Below, piece after piece: positions 37,413-48,371 of a stretch of DNA of 64,000 nt. The position numbers and the translations under genes were made by a program. How positions within the stretch are numbered: position 1 is the first letter of the stretch; each line of letters begins with the position of its first letter. The notes beneath the pieces are model-generated. The model saw only the letters and a program-made list of their open reading frames with translations, did no database searches and was not told the DNA's origin. This stretch comes from Ascaphus truei (Eukaryota; Chordata; Amphibia; Anura; Ascaphidae), in NCBI GenBank assembly GCA_036426205.1, contig CM071570.1, positions 142,902,563 to 142,966,562 of the forward strand, written 5' to 3'.

Positions 37413-37732
37413 AGTGTGTCTGACTGGCTGTCACTTATACAACCAATGTTTAAGCATATAGCAGGTGAACACACTTAGTTCTAATATCCATATACAAATA
37501 GTGAATCCCACCGTTGTACAAATAATTAAATAAAATTACATACAATTTTAATAACACATGATCATAAAATCTTTATATTGAAAAGCATAAAAATAAAAAT
37601 AAAATATAAAAAAATATATATATTCTCTAAATGAACCTATAATATATGGAGGTATAACTCAAAAGTAATTTGAATAATCCTAAAAAATGCTAAATATATA
37701 GAGAATAGTTGTTGATTGGTATATATACAGCT

Positions 37733-37795
37733 CAACCCCGTTATAGCGCGATCCGCTATAACGCGGATCGCTTATAACGCAGTTTGAACGTGGAC
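37733..37795. repeat. GC-rich short palindromes (element end)
   Basis: CCCCGTTATAGCGCGATCC and repeated TATAACGCGGATCGC blocks form overlapping palindromes immediately before the minisatellite. Probably the terminus of a non-autonomous element. Confidence 0.5.
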
Positions 37796-37819
37796 CCCGA
37801 ATTTATAACAAAAAAAAAT

Positions 37820-38285
37820 TTCACACACTGCACACACTCACTTCACACTGCATACATTCACAGCACACTGCATACATTCACAGCACACTGCACACACTCA
37901 CAGCATACTGTACATACTCACACCACACTGCACACTCACAGCACACTGCATACACTCACAGCACACTGCATACACTCACAGCACACTGCATACAGTCACA
38001 GCACACTGCATACACTCACAGCACACTGCATACACTCACAGCACACTGCACATGCTCACAGCACACTGCACACACACACACACACACACTGACACACACA
38101 CAGCCCACTGCACAGCAAACTGCATACACTCATAGCACACACTCACAGCACACTGCATACACTCACAGCACACTGCACACACTCACAGCACACTGCACAC
38201 ACTCACTGCACACTGCACACACTGACACACTGACACACACACACACAGTCTCACACAGTCAAATACACACACATACACACACAGA
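37820..38285. repeat. Minisatellite, unit about 20 bp
   Basis: About twenty tandem copies of CACAGCACACTGCATACACT, with CA tracts at the end. The open frame at 37784-38092 is a translation of this array. Confidence 0.9.
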
Positions 38286-38379
38286 GACACACTGTCTCTT
38301 TAAGGGAGCTTGCTCTCGCAAGACGGAAGCAGAAGCAGGAAGCAGAGACAGGGAGAAGAACTGCCAGATGCCGGGTAAG

Positions 38380-38830
38380 TGCTGTGTGCTGTTTCCGCTG
38401 CCCCACCGGGTCTGGGAACGCTGTGATTATGCAGCAAGCTTAAGCCTATAGGGAACAATGTTTAAAATGGTTTTGAAGCGAAAAGTGGCACTGTGTGCTC
38501 ATTTGCATGTCATTTCCCAGAATCCCTTGCTGCAGTGGAAGTGCTGTGTGCTGGGTGATAATGGTCAAAGGCGGGGTTGAAGACCTGCCTAAGACATGCA
38601 AATGAGCAAACAGTTATATTTCTATTTGCTATATGCTTTGCTGTGGAGGGTTTTTGTCACTTTTTTTACTCACCATAACTTAACTAAGTATATATGTATA
38701 AGTTCAGTTATGGTGGGTAAAAAGTGACAAAAACCATCCACAGCAAAGCATATGTGTGCTGGGTGATAATGGTGAAAGGCAGGGTTGCAGACCTGTCTAA
38801 GACATGCAAATGAGTATACAGTAATATTTC
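38380..38830. mobile_element. Foldback element related to 54640-54960 and 57240-57720
   Basis: It shares AAGCTTAAGCCTATAGGGAA, AAGTGGCACTGTGTGCTC and GGGTGATAATGGT blocks with the two regions near 54.6 and 57.3 kb. It contains a hairpin of about 45 bp with arms 38631-38681 and 38706-38753 (ATATGCTTTGCTGTGG and its complement). No coding region. Confidence 0.65.
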
Positions 38831-38919
38831 CATTTGCTATATATTCATGTAGCCATGTATAAAAATGGTATACAGCTCATTCTCATGCTGGCAATAAACC
38901 TAGTAAGTATGCAGTGTTG

Positions 38920-39617
38920 CCAGCAACAATCATGGAGGTTTGCCCTCATACCCTGGTGAGGTGTCATATGTACACAAGGGGAGTGGTAACATGCTCTGTG
39001 TCCACTGTTAGTGACACAAGAGGTGTGGCTGTTTTCTGAGTCTATATAAGACACAGAACTGCCAAAAGTGGTTGAGTTATGACTGAGTGAACAGTCTGGA
39101 TTTCAAGGCTGTCGGAATAAGTACCAAGTGCTTCCACACTGTGATCAGGGACCTGACACAGATGGTGATCTCCCTTAGGGGAGAGGTGATCCCACTCTAT
39201 TAAGAGAGAAGGAACTTTCCGAGAGAGATGCACTTCACCAAAATGAGCGGCTAGTATGACCGCCATGAGGGGCTGTCTGCCTGAACGTGCAATAAAGATG
39301 CCCAGTTTCACAAGACTCTTGCTGTGTGAGAGTGAAGTTATTACACAGAAGGAGGCACCCAGAAAGAGGTCCCCATCAGACACTTCTCCCTGCAACCGCA
39401 GAGATCCTGAAGGGGTGGAGGCGCTGCATCGTATGTGAGTAGGATTCAGATCACACTACCTCGGATGCCTGTCATGCTGATATCCCCATACCAACCAAGC
39501 GGGAGACTCAGGAGTCCTGTAAGCCAGCAGGTGCACCACACGGCATACAGACATGTAATGGGGCCAGTAGACCACAGGGGCCAATGTGAGATTGGGTGGG
39601 CTAAGAAAACCGTTACA
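38920..39617 (+). mobile_element. Probable 5' LTR of a degenerate LTR element
   Basis: The region has a promoter-like TATATAAG at 39043-39050, an AATAAA at 39291-39296, and a CA end at 39616-39617 followed three bases later by a TGG-starting sequence. I found no second LTR copy in the window, so the left boundary is approximate and the call rests on these signals alone. Confidence 0.4.
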
Positions 39618-39620
39618 TTT

Positions 39621-39638
39621 TGGAGGCGCTGCTGAGAG
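39621..39638 (+). promoter_or_regulatory. Candidate primer-binding site
   Basis: TGGAGGCGCTGCTGAGAG starts with TGG, as expected for complementarity to a tRNA CCA end, just after the CA end of the putative LTR. The first 12 bases also occur at 39416-39427, which weakens the call. Confidence 0.35.
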
Positions 39639-39639
39639 C

Positions 39640-42430
39640 CCTATCAACAGGACAGGCTTTTGATGGGCACACTAGGAAACAGGGAGAGTGTATGCTGACA
39701 GTCAGTGCTGTGGATGTGGGACGTATCCTAGGGGTAGTCAGGAGACTGATGGATTTGTCAGCTCGCAAGAACAACCTAGGATCCTGAGTGGAGTTGTGGG
39801 TCTGGAGACAGGGCTATAGCTGTTCTAGTCACCTTGAGGCAGCTAGTTGGTAGGATGCCTAAAGGAATAGCCTGTTAACGAAGGTCAGGAATTCTGGAGA
39901 GGGTCTGTGCTAGGCTGGCCAACAGTAGGTAGACGCCCAAGTACTGCATGGGAGAAGCCAGAGTACTCTAGCCAGGAGCCAGGACACTTACTGCAGAGCA
40001 CAGACTGGAGGAAGGTGGACACAGCATACACTGAGAGAGTGAGCCTAGCCTGAGGTAGTGCAACATGAGTCAGGCGTACATTAGATACATGTAGGTGGTG
40101 CATCGTGGCATTCTTTATTGCATCGAAATGGCAGCTGCCCCGCAGAGAGGAGCTTCATGTGCGATACTAGAAATTACAGTGTGAAGATGGCGACCACAAG
40201 TAGACAAGCTCCGCGTGGTGCGGAGAGTCAAAGATGGCGGACCGCGGCTGATGGAGCAAGCGCACGTGGTGTGTATACCATGGAGGAGCGGGCGACTGAA
40301 GTGACTTTGGCGGGCATGCTATAGAGTGGTTCCAAGTCTGTGGCCGCACCATTTTTGTCCTGCCTAGGGACTTGGGGTGCTACCCTGGAGGACAGTGTTG
40401 AGGACATTGTAGTTATGTGCGAAGGAAATGGAGAATCTGCTTGCCAGACAGTAAGCCACAACCAAAAATCTACCTCAATTGCAATCGTGAGTGGCCGTGC
40501 ACATCAAGATGGCAGCTCCCGCTTCCTTGGGAGACCGTGTGGGCCGAGTGCAGAGAATTCTGCAAATGCTAAAGTTGCAGAAAGTTGGCCGGGATTGCCG
40601 CCAAGAAGAGAACCCCACCCTGCTTGGGGGTATGGCGTGAAAGCTGTGGCCACTCCCTCATGGACGGTAACGGGCTCAGAGCCAGTGCTGGGTCACCCAG
40701 TGAATCTGTGGGACCCTCCCCTAATATCTACCAGGGGGAGTGGTTTCCAACATTGCCAAATGAGAGTGGAGCTGGCTGAGGCAGTAGTTAACAAACCGAC
40801 CCTTGCCCTTCAGTTGCGAGGAGCTGGTGAACAGGCAAGAAAGTGTCCCCTGTAATCAGTGTTGCAAGCGGAAAAGAGATGGACATCTCAGCACAGCCTT
40901 ACCAGGAGGCTTCCTGGTGATCAAGGCGGTGACACCGAAACGATCAGATGCCTGTGTATGCAGTGCCGATTGCTGGGTGGAGTAGCAAGTACCACGGCGA
41001 GGTGTCCCCAATGTGGCATCCACTATCTATGGGCCGTGCAGCCCTTTGTGCCGGAGTACACCGTGGAGCGGGAGCAGAAACAGCCAAGCTGACAGCTGAA
41101 GCCTCGCCCAAGATCAAAGAGGAGCCAGCGAATCCCGGAGAATGGGGATCGCTGTTGATGATAGCGACATAACTTAAAGAAGTTCAGACCTGCTATCGGT
41201 CCCCGAGGGGAGTGCCACTTCCTGAGTCGGAGTCTGCGTCTTCGCACGAAGAGCAAGCGACCCCAACGTCGGTGGTGATGCGCCTACCGGCGGACCACTG
41301 CAGTGGAGCTGTGAAAGAACCAGGCCTTACCTGCCAAGCGGCGGAGTTGAGTCTCGAGGTGCTGAGATCGCCTGTGCGGAGACTACCGGAGCGGAGGAGT
41401 CAAACGGCTGTGGTGACTTCCAACGCGGACGGCGGAGACGACACCATCCCGAGTCAACGGAACGGTGAGACACATTCTTACCCTCGACAGGCGCCGGTGG
41501 AGGCAACGGCTAAGGGAGGCCAAGCCCAGGCCCAAGCGGAGCGGAGAGCAGACCCTTCACTTCCGGCGGTGGATGTCGTTGTGGAGAAGAGGTTCCGGTT
41601 GGGAACCCAACCCAAGATAGCAGCGCCTCATCCCCAGAAGTCGATGACATCACTTCCGGCAGACACTGCGGAACCGGATGGAAGATGGCTGCGCCCTCGC
41701 GACCGCCATGCTGAATCAGGTCACCTGGGTCCGGGAAGAGCTGGCAGGCCCTGCAGAGGCCTGGGAACAAGGAGACAGGTGAGGTTGACGCACCACCTGT
41801 TGGTACCGGCCTAGGTATCGAGAAGCTGCGGGTCGTAGCCCCGCATCGGCCCATGGCCTTTCCCTATGCCCAACCCCCAGCCCTAGTTAAAACCCCTGCC
41901 CCTGTCACTTCCTCATCTGGGTCCCAATCGAGCCAAGGGTTATCTGGGGAGTCACGGGCCACATCCGATGAACGGACTGGGGAAAATCTGGACTGGGGTG
42001 ATTGTTTTACCTCCGATGAGGGATCGGGGAGGGAAATGTCTATGCGAAGAGTGTCATCGTGTGCTAGTGATGGTAAAAGTATGGTGAATGTACACTGCAG
42101 GCCTAAACGCTTAGGGTATAATTCGAGGTCCACAGGGACATCCGGAATCTCTTCAGGGGGAGAACCGGAAGACAGTGAGGACACGGTAGCGGTAGCAGAG
42201 AGGGTCAAAGAGAGAGAAACCAGGTGGTGGGCACCCATGTTCGACAGGTATGAGGCCTGGATGGACCGTACACTGTTCATATTAAGGAGGGATGGAATCG
42301 TGGATCACTGGTGGGGCGTAGGGGAGTTCACAGAAGAGGAGCGATTAGAGGAGCTTTGACTACAGTGGCATGACATACACGCAGGGGTAGTTACTCCCCG
42401 AGGGTCGGCCATATTTAGGGACCTAGCTCG
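39640..42430 (+). other. Putative internal region of the LTR-like element
   Basis: GC-richer than its surroundings, with several plus-strand open frames of 130-200 codons in different phases (40340-40855, 41212-41814, 41853-42359). No protease, reverse transcriptase or integrase motif is visible. Homology ends at about 42430, where another repeat begins. Probably a gag-containing fragment. Confidence 0.4.
41853..42359 (+). CDS. Gag-like open frame of unknown family
   Basis: This is a 168-residue open frame. The N-terminal half is rich in S, P, G and T (low complexity). From residue about 105 there is an acidic segment followed by RWWAPMFDRYEAWMDRTL and DHWWGVGEFTEEERLEEL, tryptophan- and charge-rich helices reminiscent of retroelement gag capsid regions. 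The frame appears to continue past the TGA with similar character for about 25 codons. No zinc knuckle is present. Placement downstream of an LTR-like promoter and possible primer-binding site supports gag, but I cannot name the family. Confidence 0.35.
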   Translation: MAFPYAQPPALVKTPAPVTSSSGSQSSQGLSGESRATSDERTGENLDWGDCFTSDEGSGREMSMRRVSSCASDGKSMVNVHCRPKRLGYNSRSTGTSGISSGGEPEDSEDTVAVAERVKERETRWWAPMFDRYEAWMDRTLFILRRDGIVDHWWGVGEFTEEERLEEL

Positions 42431-43130
42431 AACCTGACAAGCCGTTATCATGGGTACTGCACATGTCATGTGCGTGTGTGGACAATCACATTAATTTCAC
42501 TGATGTGCTTCATGGTATAATATCCTCTGTTGCTCTCCTTTGTTTAGAAGTCTATGCATATTTATTCATTATTTGTTTACATGCAAGTTCTACTTATTGT
42601 GGTATTCCCATATGCACTTATGGTTCACATGACATAGTCTGGCTCTGCCCTCTAGTAATGTCAGTATATTCCATCATGATCCCCACCACTCCCCCACACT
42701 CCCCCACACCTATATGTCCCTGGTTTTATTATGTTTCACTTATGTATGGCACAACCTGCTTTACTTCTTTAGATATCCTCTCCCTGCTGCCCCTGACATA
42801 TCAATCAGAGCTCAGACCCATTGGTAACTATGACAATGGATGCAATACACTGCTGGGTGATTAGCAGTATGGAGGTATCTTATGTAAGCTTAATCAACAC
42901 ATGACATCAGAGCTGCAGGTTTCTTGTGTTATTTTAATTGGGTGATGGTGATTGGTTAATTGACTTTCAGTGTTTGATGTATATATATATATATATGTGG
43001 TGAACTGTGTCATTCTCCCTTTATATCCCCCTGAGGAAGGTCCCATTCTGTAGGACCGAAACGTTGGGTTTCTGGATGTATTTTTGCTATCACTAATACA
43101 CTTTGATTTTCAATATTGATATTATATATA
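42431..43130 (+). repeat. Repeat ending in hammerhead-like motif f
   Basis: An AT-rich unit begins where the LTR-like element stops, passes through a TA microsatellite (about 42969-42984) and ends shortly after the hammerhead-like motif with a T-rich, TTTGATTTT-type tail. No supported coding region. It resembles other retroelement 3' ends in the window. Confidence 0.45.
43028..43068 (+). ncRNA. Hammerhead-like motif f (stem III collapsed)
   Basis: Intact CTGAGGA core (43031-43037), an extra A, stem II GGTCC (43039-43043) with GGACC (43053-43057), GAAA (43058-43061) and flanking CCC/GGG for stem I. Stem III reads ACGT instead of ACGCGT, so the hairpin loop is lost and cleavage is unlikely. 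Confidence 0.55.
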
Positions 43131-45311
43131 TATTAATCATCATAACAATAACACAAAAATTATAAAAAAGAATAATAATAAAGGGAGGCACAAAATACAT
43201 GATCCATCCTTTTTGATCAAAATAAAATGCATACAGTATTGGCTATTCAAACAAATATTAACTAATTAAACATCTCAATAACAAAATAAAGTACTATAGG
43301 AATGCAACTCGAAAGTGCATTTTTCTCTGTTTTTAACCATGTAATTAACCTTTATATATGAGTTTAGATATAAAAAGCCTTATTTGATGTTTGTGCCAAA
43401 ATATTCCAAAACTGTACCGGTGATTAATATATTATTTATAAATCACAATTGTTTTTAATTTGGAAATGGTCTGTATCCAAAACATTAATTGCCAAAAGTA
43501 ACACTGATATTTCACAGAAATTTGTATTCATTTTTGCAAGCTTAACATCCTATGCTGGTAACTAAGAAACTATAACCCAAATAGCTTCAGGCTGGCCCCA
43601 TGCAAAATGATTAAGGGCTGTAAGTCAATGTCATGACTACACTGTTAGCTATTTCCTGAAAATGGTTAATAAAGCAACATTCTTATAGTTTATACTGTAG
43701 TTTCTAACTATTTTCCATGCTGAAATAAATAAATGTAAATCTGTGAATTTCACTACAATTACCAAATTTCAATAAAATGCACCTCGGGCAAATTTTCTAA
43801 TTAGTCTCATATTCTATCTCTTGCTACTAATAAATGCACAATATTATTGTTGTCTACACTAATAAAATACCTTCCATGACCATGATGCAGCTTGATAGAA
43901 AATGCAAGGACACTCTGCAAAACAGTATCACACTAGATTTAAATGATCTAACTGTTGATCAATGTACCACTTACAGTACTTCTACAGCCTTAGAAGGTTC
44001 CGTCTTCTGTGAGGGGAGAAGAACTTTACATTTATCACGAAGCTGCTCTTTGCAGGCTACCGTCTTCATGTGAGTACTATAAAATAACCTAGTTAAGTAA
44101 GAATTATGAACTTTCATGTTTTTGCTGCCATTCCAAAGTCAATTTCAGACCTTGTTGGAAGATTTTTTTTTAATACAGTACTTCAGTGAAATGAAGAAAT
44201 TGGATAAGTATTCTGCAAGTTATAGAGGATCATTCAAACCTTATTGTTTCTGAATTCTAGCTCCTGCCAACACATCTCAATTGCTACTTAATGGCACCTA
44301 TATATATTAAAATGGGTGTCACATGGTATAGTAAATATCATTTAAATGAATCTAATAAACACTTTTATTTCTCATTTCTCAGATAGAAAAACATTTTAGC
44401 GTATGAATTAAAATAGAAGTAACATGAACACCCCTTAAGTTTAAGTATACTAATCAATGTGCTGGATTCCACTAATACTTTTTTTCATTGAAATTACACC
44501 ATGAAAAGAGTGTTAAATGGTCAAATTATTTTTACAACCAATGATAGTACAGTCTAGACTTGGGAATGCCAATAGATTGTTTAATATGTCTCCCATATAC
44601 TGTAGGTAATTTATTATTTGCTATATCTTCCACACATCCATTTTATCCAAATCTAAGGGGGTTATGTACATTTCAAGCTTTAAAATTATATGTTTGCCTT
44701 GAAATTGAAGATAGTTATTTAAAAAACATGTCCCTTAGTGTAAAAGTATCAAAGTAATGATCACATATGTTGCTCCACTTGCATAAATGAGTACTTTGAA
44801 AAGTGAGTATGTGGACTGGAGCAAAAACAAATACAGTAGCTGGAGTTACTTGATGCACATATAATGTTTTATGAGATTCTGCATCTCACACTCTTGTACT
44901 ATCCCTTTGTACTTTGTAAACAAAAAAATTATCTGTGTATGAGGTGCTTAAAATATATTATACGGTAGTATAAGATCCATAAGTCATGTGATAAACCTTA
45001 TTAAAGGACTCTTATACTCATATGGATGCTAATATTTTTTTAATTGGCTTAAAGTTTAATGGTTTAGAAATAGGCAGAATATTAGGAAATACAGTACTCT
45101 TTTTTTTCACATAAAGCTGACCACTCATAACTTTCTTTAAAAGTATAAATGTTCTCAAAAAAAAGCACCAGGCGAAAGTGAGTATGTAAACTGAAGCATA
45201 AGATATTAATTGCATGGAAACAAATTAGGAAACATTTATAACTATCTGCCACATACTGTGCTTTTTTTAAGTTAATTTCCAATGCTTAATATGCATTTAG
45301 ATCCATATTTA
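43131..45311. other. AT-rich, no gene seen
   Basis: About 2.2 kb without a supported gene or clear element boundary. Only short frames occur. Confidence 0.45.
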
Positions 45312-45643
45312 CAGGCATACCCCGTTTTAACGTACACAATGGGACCGGAGCATGTATGTAAAGCGAAAATGTACTTAAAGTGAAACACTACCTTTTTTCC
45401 ACTTATCGATGCATGTACTGTTCTGCCATCGTCATATAGGTGCATAACTGATGTAATTAACGTATTTGTAACAAGCTCTATAGTCTCCCCGCTTGCGCAC
45501 AGCTTCGGTACAGGTAGGGAGCCAGCATTGCTGTTCAGGATGTGCTGACAGGCGCATGCGCGAGCTGCCGTTTGCCTATTGGGCGATATGTCCTTACTCG
45601 CGAGTGTACTTAAAGTGAGTGTCCTTAAACCGGGGTATGCCTG
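45312..45643 (+). mobile_element. TA-flanked MITE, copy 2
   Basis: Ends CAGGCATACCCCG and CGGGGTATGCCTG are perfect inverted repeats flanked by TA (45310-45311 and 45644-45645). The body matches 53937-54258 (same strand) and 22835-23167 (opposite strand). Differences among copies include CG-to-TG/CA changes. No coding capacity. Confidence 0.85.
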
Positions 45644-46120
45644 TACTAAGCGTTCTTATTCCATACCAGCTGTTCAGTTTTATCTGATACACTAAGCGCT
45701 ATTAAATTTGGACAAATGACGTTATTATACCTAAAATAGTAACCATCATTATTTTCCCTGAGTTTTACTCAAATCCACTAAGCTAAATATATGCAATAGC
45801 AACAGCCGTTGTTTAACTCAATAGTAAATGGTTAACCGGCATCAGACATATATAGCCAGATTCACTAAAAGTATCTTTAACTTGAGTAAATATTGCTCAT
45901 GGTATAAAGAAAACAAAAGAACGCACATTATTATCATTTTATTCACTAATATTTCTAACTTCATAAAATACACACAATCATAAAAATAAAATTTACGTTA
46001 AATATTGTGATAAACCATGCAGGAATTTAACAGTTGAGTTAAAATTTAAATAAAACCTGCTTGAGGGGTATAGTATTGGACTTACTTAGAAAACCGTATG
46101 GCACGCAATCATTTAACCAC
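45644..46120. other. AT-rich, no gene seen
   Basis: No supported gene or repeat. Confidence 0.4.
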
Positions 46121-46186
46121 TTTGATGCCTGAGACCACCATTGCATTCCAAAAGAATGCATGTTTTGTAGGCATCAAAGGAGTTGA
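46121..46186. repeat. Short hairpin next to the LTR element
   Basis: CTTTGATGCCT faces AGGCATCAAAG, with inner TGCATTC/GAATGCA arms, immediately 5' of the LTR start at 46191. Confidence 0.55.
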
Positions 46187-46190
46187 CGTA

Positions 46191-46762
46191 TGTAACACGG
46201 GAGTTATCCCTGTTCAGGAAATATGCCTCTAATCCAGCAGTGTGGTGGTTCACTGCTGGTAGTCAATTAACAAACATCACCTGCCTGATTAGGTTGCTTA
46301 GAAAAGCCTGCCCTTGAGACAGGAAGTGAGATTGTCCCTGCCTCTCACAACTTGTGAGACTGACATGGGGACAGACGTCTTGAGTCTACCAGAAGAGGCT
46401 GCTTGCAAGACACAGGGGAAACTTCTGAACCTGAATGCTGACAAAACCCTGAGGAAAAGGTAGCAACCAGGAACAGAGAAGATTTTCCCTCCAAGCCACC
46501 AGGAACAGATAAGACTTTCATTTATAAGATTTTTTATATCTGCTCATTTCATGATATATGTTTGGGGCTGGGAGACATGCTTAACCAAAGGGAGTTGTGG
46601 ACTGCATAGTATTTCCCTAGAAATACTCCCAAGTGAATAGAAGCTTTGTTTACCCCTTGTTTGGATGATTTCCTGATGTTAAGGAAACAGGCGCAATAAA
46701 AGCCTTATTTAATTTCACCATAACCAGTCTCCCTTGCATACCTCTGTGAGCGTCCGCCTACA
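46191..46762 (+). repeat. 5' LTR
   Basis: Starts TGTAACACGG and ends CCTACA, about 572 bp. A polyadenylation signal AATAAA is at 46695-46700. The first 290 bp repeat at 51587-51879. Confidence 0.8.
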
Positions 46763-46764
46763 TA

Positions 46765-46782
46765 TGGTCATCAGAAGTGGGA
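46765..46782 (+). promoter_or_regulatory. Primer-binding site, tRNA-Leu-like
   Basis: TGGTCATCAGAAGTGGGA lies two bases after the LTR end. It resembles the tRNA-Leu-type site TGGTGTCAGAAGTGGGA used by some retroelements, differing by a short change after TGGT. The match is from memory of the family. Confidence 0.5.
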
Positions 46783-47682
46783 CGAGAGGTGCTCTTAGAA
46801 GTTGAAGGGACCCGGAGATAGATTGCCTGTGAAATCTGTGAAATTTTTTTGCGCTTTGTGCCTACAAACAGCCTGACCAAGGGAACTCATGCAGCAGAGA
46901 CAGAGTTAAGGAGATACACACCCAGGCAGGAAATCTACACTGCACTGAAACTTACAAAACCACAGATGGACTCTTTTCCCCAATCCCAAGAGGAGAGAGA
47001 GAGACTGCTGAAGCAGGTAAACCTTATTTGCCTATCACAATTAAGTGTAATATGGTCATTGAAGTAGGGGGTTTGCCTTCCAGCCATAGTCACGGTTCAA
47101 GAAGTGAGTTACCCCTTTGAAAGGGATAGGTGTTTTTTTTTTCAAATGTTTAGCTGAAGCAGTGAATACAGATGGTGACCCACGAGCGGTACTGATTCTG
47201 CAAGTAAAGGCTGCCACACCGCACAGGACTACCAGTTGTGAATGGAGTATATGCAGAAAAATGTGAAAATTGATGCAAGACTGTGCTGAAGCAGGGGAAT
47301 TTTCAGTAAACAAGTGCTGAGGGTAAAATTGCCTACTGAAAAAAAAGGAATTGCTGAGCTGTGTATAAGGTATCCCAAAGTGTGAAAAGTGTATGTCATA
47401 ATACCCAAAGTTGAGACTGAACTCAAGCAGAAAATCACATTATTTGGCTGAAGCAAAGAGATTGGACCTAGCAAGTAAATTGTGTAAAGCAAACAGAAGT
47501 TTTTACCTAGCAACTGCACATCCAGCATACCTAATGAGAGATTAAACCTAGCAAGTAAATGGTGTAAAGCAAATAGACTTTTTACCTAGCAACTGCATAT
47601 CCTGTATACCTGATGAGAGAAAATGTGTGCACAGAACTGCTGATATTGTAAAACTTACCCAAGAAAGAAAAAGTCTACAGAG
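46783..47682 (+). other. LTR element leader
   Basis: Untranslated-looking leader with a short open frame (46849-47067). It contains a tandem duplication of about 80 bp: ACCTAGCAAGTAAAT occurs at about 47467 and 47548, each time followed by TTTTTACCTAGCAACTGCA. Confidence 0.5.
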
Positions 47683-48033
47683 ATGCCTGTGAGAGCTACG
47701 ACCTCTACAAGCAAAATGTGTCCACCTGTAGGACTACCGCAATTGGGGGTTCTAGCAAATACAGTGGCAACAGCTGCAATAGTGCCTCCTGAGGTCAGGA
47801 AGAAAATTACACTTGATAGCCTCAAAATAGAGGATAAGATGCAGCGTTCCTGTAATGAACCCTACCCCACGGAAGAGTCGCCCTTCCAGTCCAATAAAGA
47901 GGAAGACATCTCTTACGGGGAACCCGAACCGAGTCACACCCACAAAACACCCCAAGAATGGTGGGGGTGCCTGAACTCGGCACGAACCGAAAAGACCGCT
48001 CCCTACACTACACTAAACCTACCGCTTTATTAT

Positions 48034-48371
48034 TCTGCGGCCAGATCCGCAAGCCGGGAGATTTCCCGGCTTGCTAGTGGCCGCCCCTCGGCGTGCCGCG
48101 CGTCATAGACGCGCGGTCACGCGTCTTCGGGAGCGTGCGCCCCCTGCACGCGCGTCCAGGGGCTCCCCGAGGGAGCCCTGGTGTCCCGCGATCGCGGGAC
48201 AGCGGCAGGGGGTTCCGGGGGACCCGGCGGACCCGGCAGCGGTAGGGAGAGCGCCCCGATCGGAGGGCGCTCTTCCGCTGCTTCGGCGCGCGCCCGTCAC
48301 TCTCGGGCGCGCGCCAGGCTACTGCTGCAGCCAAGAACGGGCAAATGCTCGAATAAACTTGGCCGCAGCAG
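48034..48371 (+). mobile_element. GC-rich chain-of-hairpins element, copy 2
   Basis: This 338-bp insertion lies inside the coiled-coil reading frame, flanked by TAT (48031-48033 and 48372-48374). Ignoring it and one TAT leaves the frame continuous across the junction, so the boundaries are well supported. Consecutive palindromes include GCAAGCCGGG with CCCGGCTTGC, CGCGCGTCATAGACGCGCG, GGGGCTCCCCGAGGGAGCCC, CCCGCGATCGCGGG, GCGCCCC-GATCGGAGGGCGC and GCGCGCGCCCG with CGGGCGCGCGC. Both ends carry CTGCGGCC/GGCCGCAG. It matches 241-588. Confidence 0.8.

Noticed and set aside
37784..38092. Open frame of 102 codons
   Set aside because: Translation of the 20-bp minisatellite; period of the peptide follows the DNA repeat.
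46765..46782. Possibility that the LTR element is an infectious-type endogenous retrovirus
   Set aside because: No envelope, polymerase, protease or capsid signal could be seen; only a coiled-coil ORF lies between the LTRs.
47600..47626. CTGATGAGAGAAAA-like string resembling a hammerhead core
   Set aside because: No stem II between core and GAAA and no pairing flanks; it is part of the 80-bp tandem duplication in the LTR leader.
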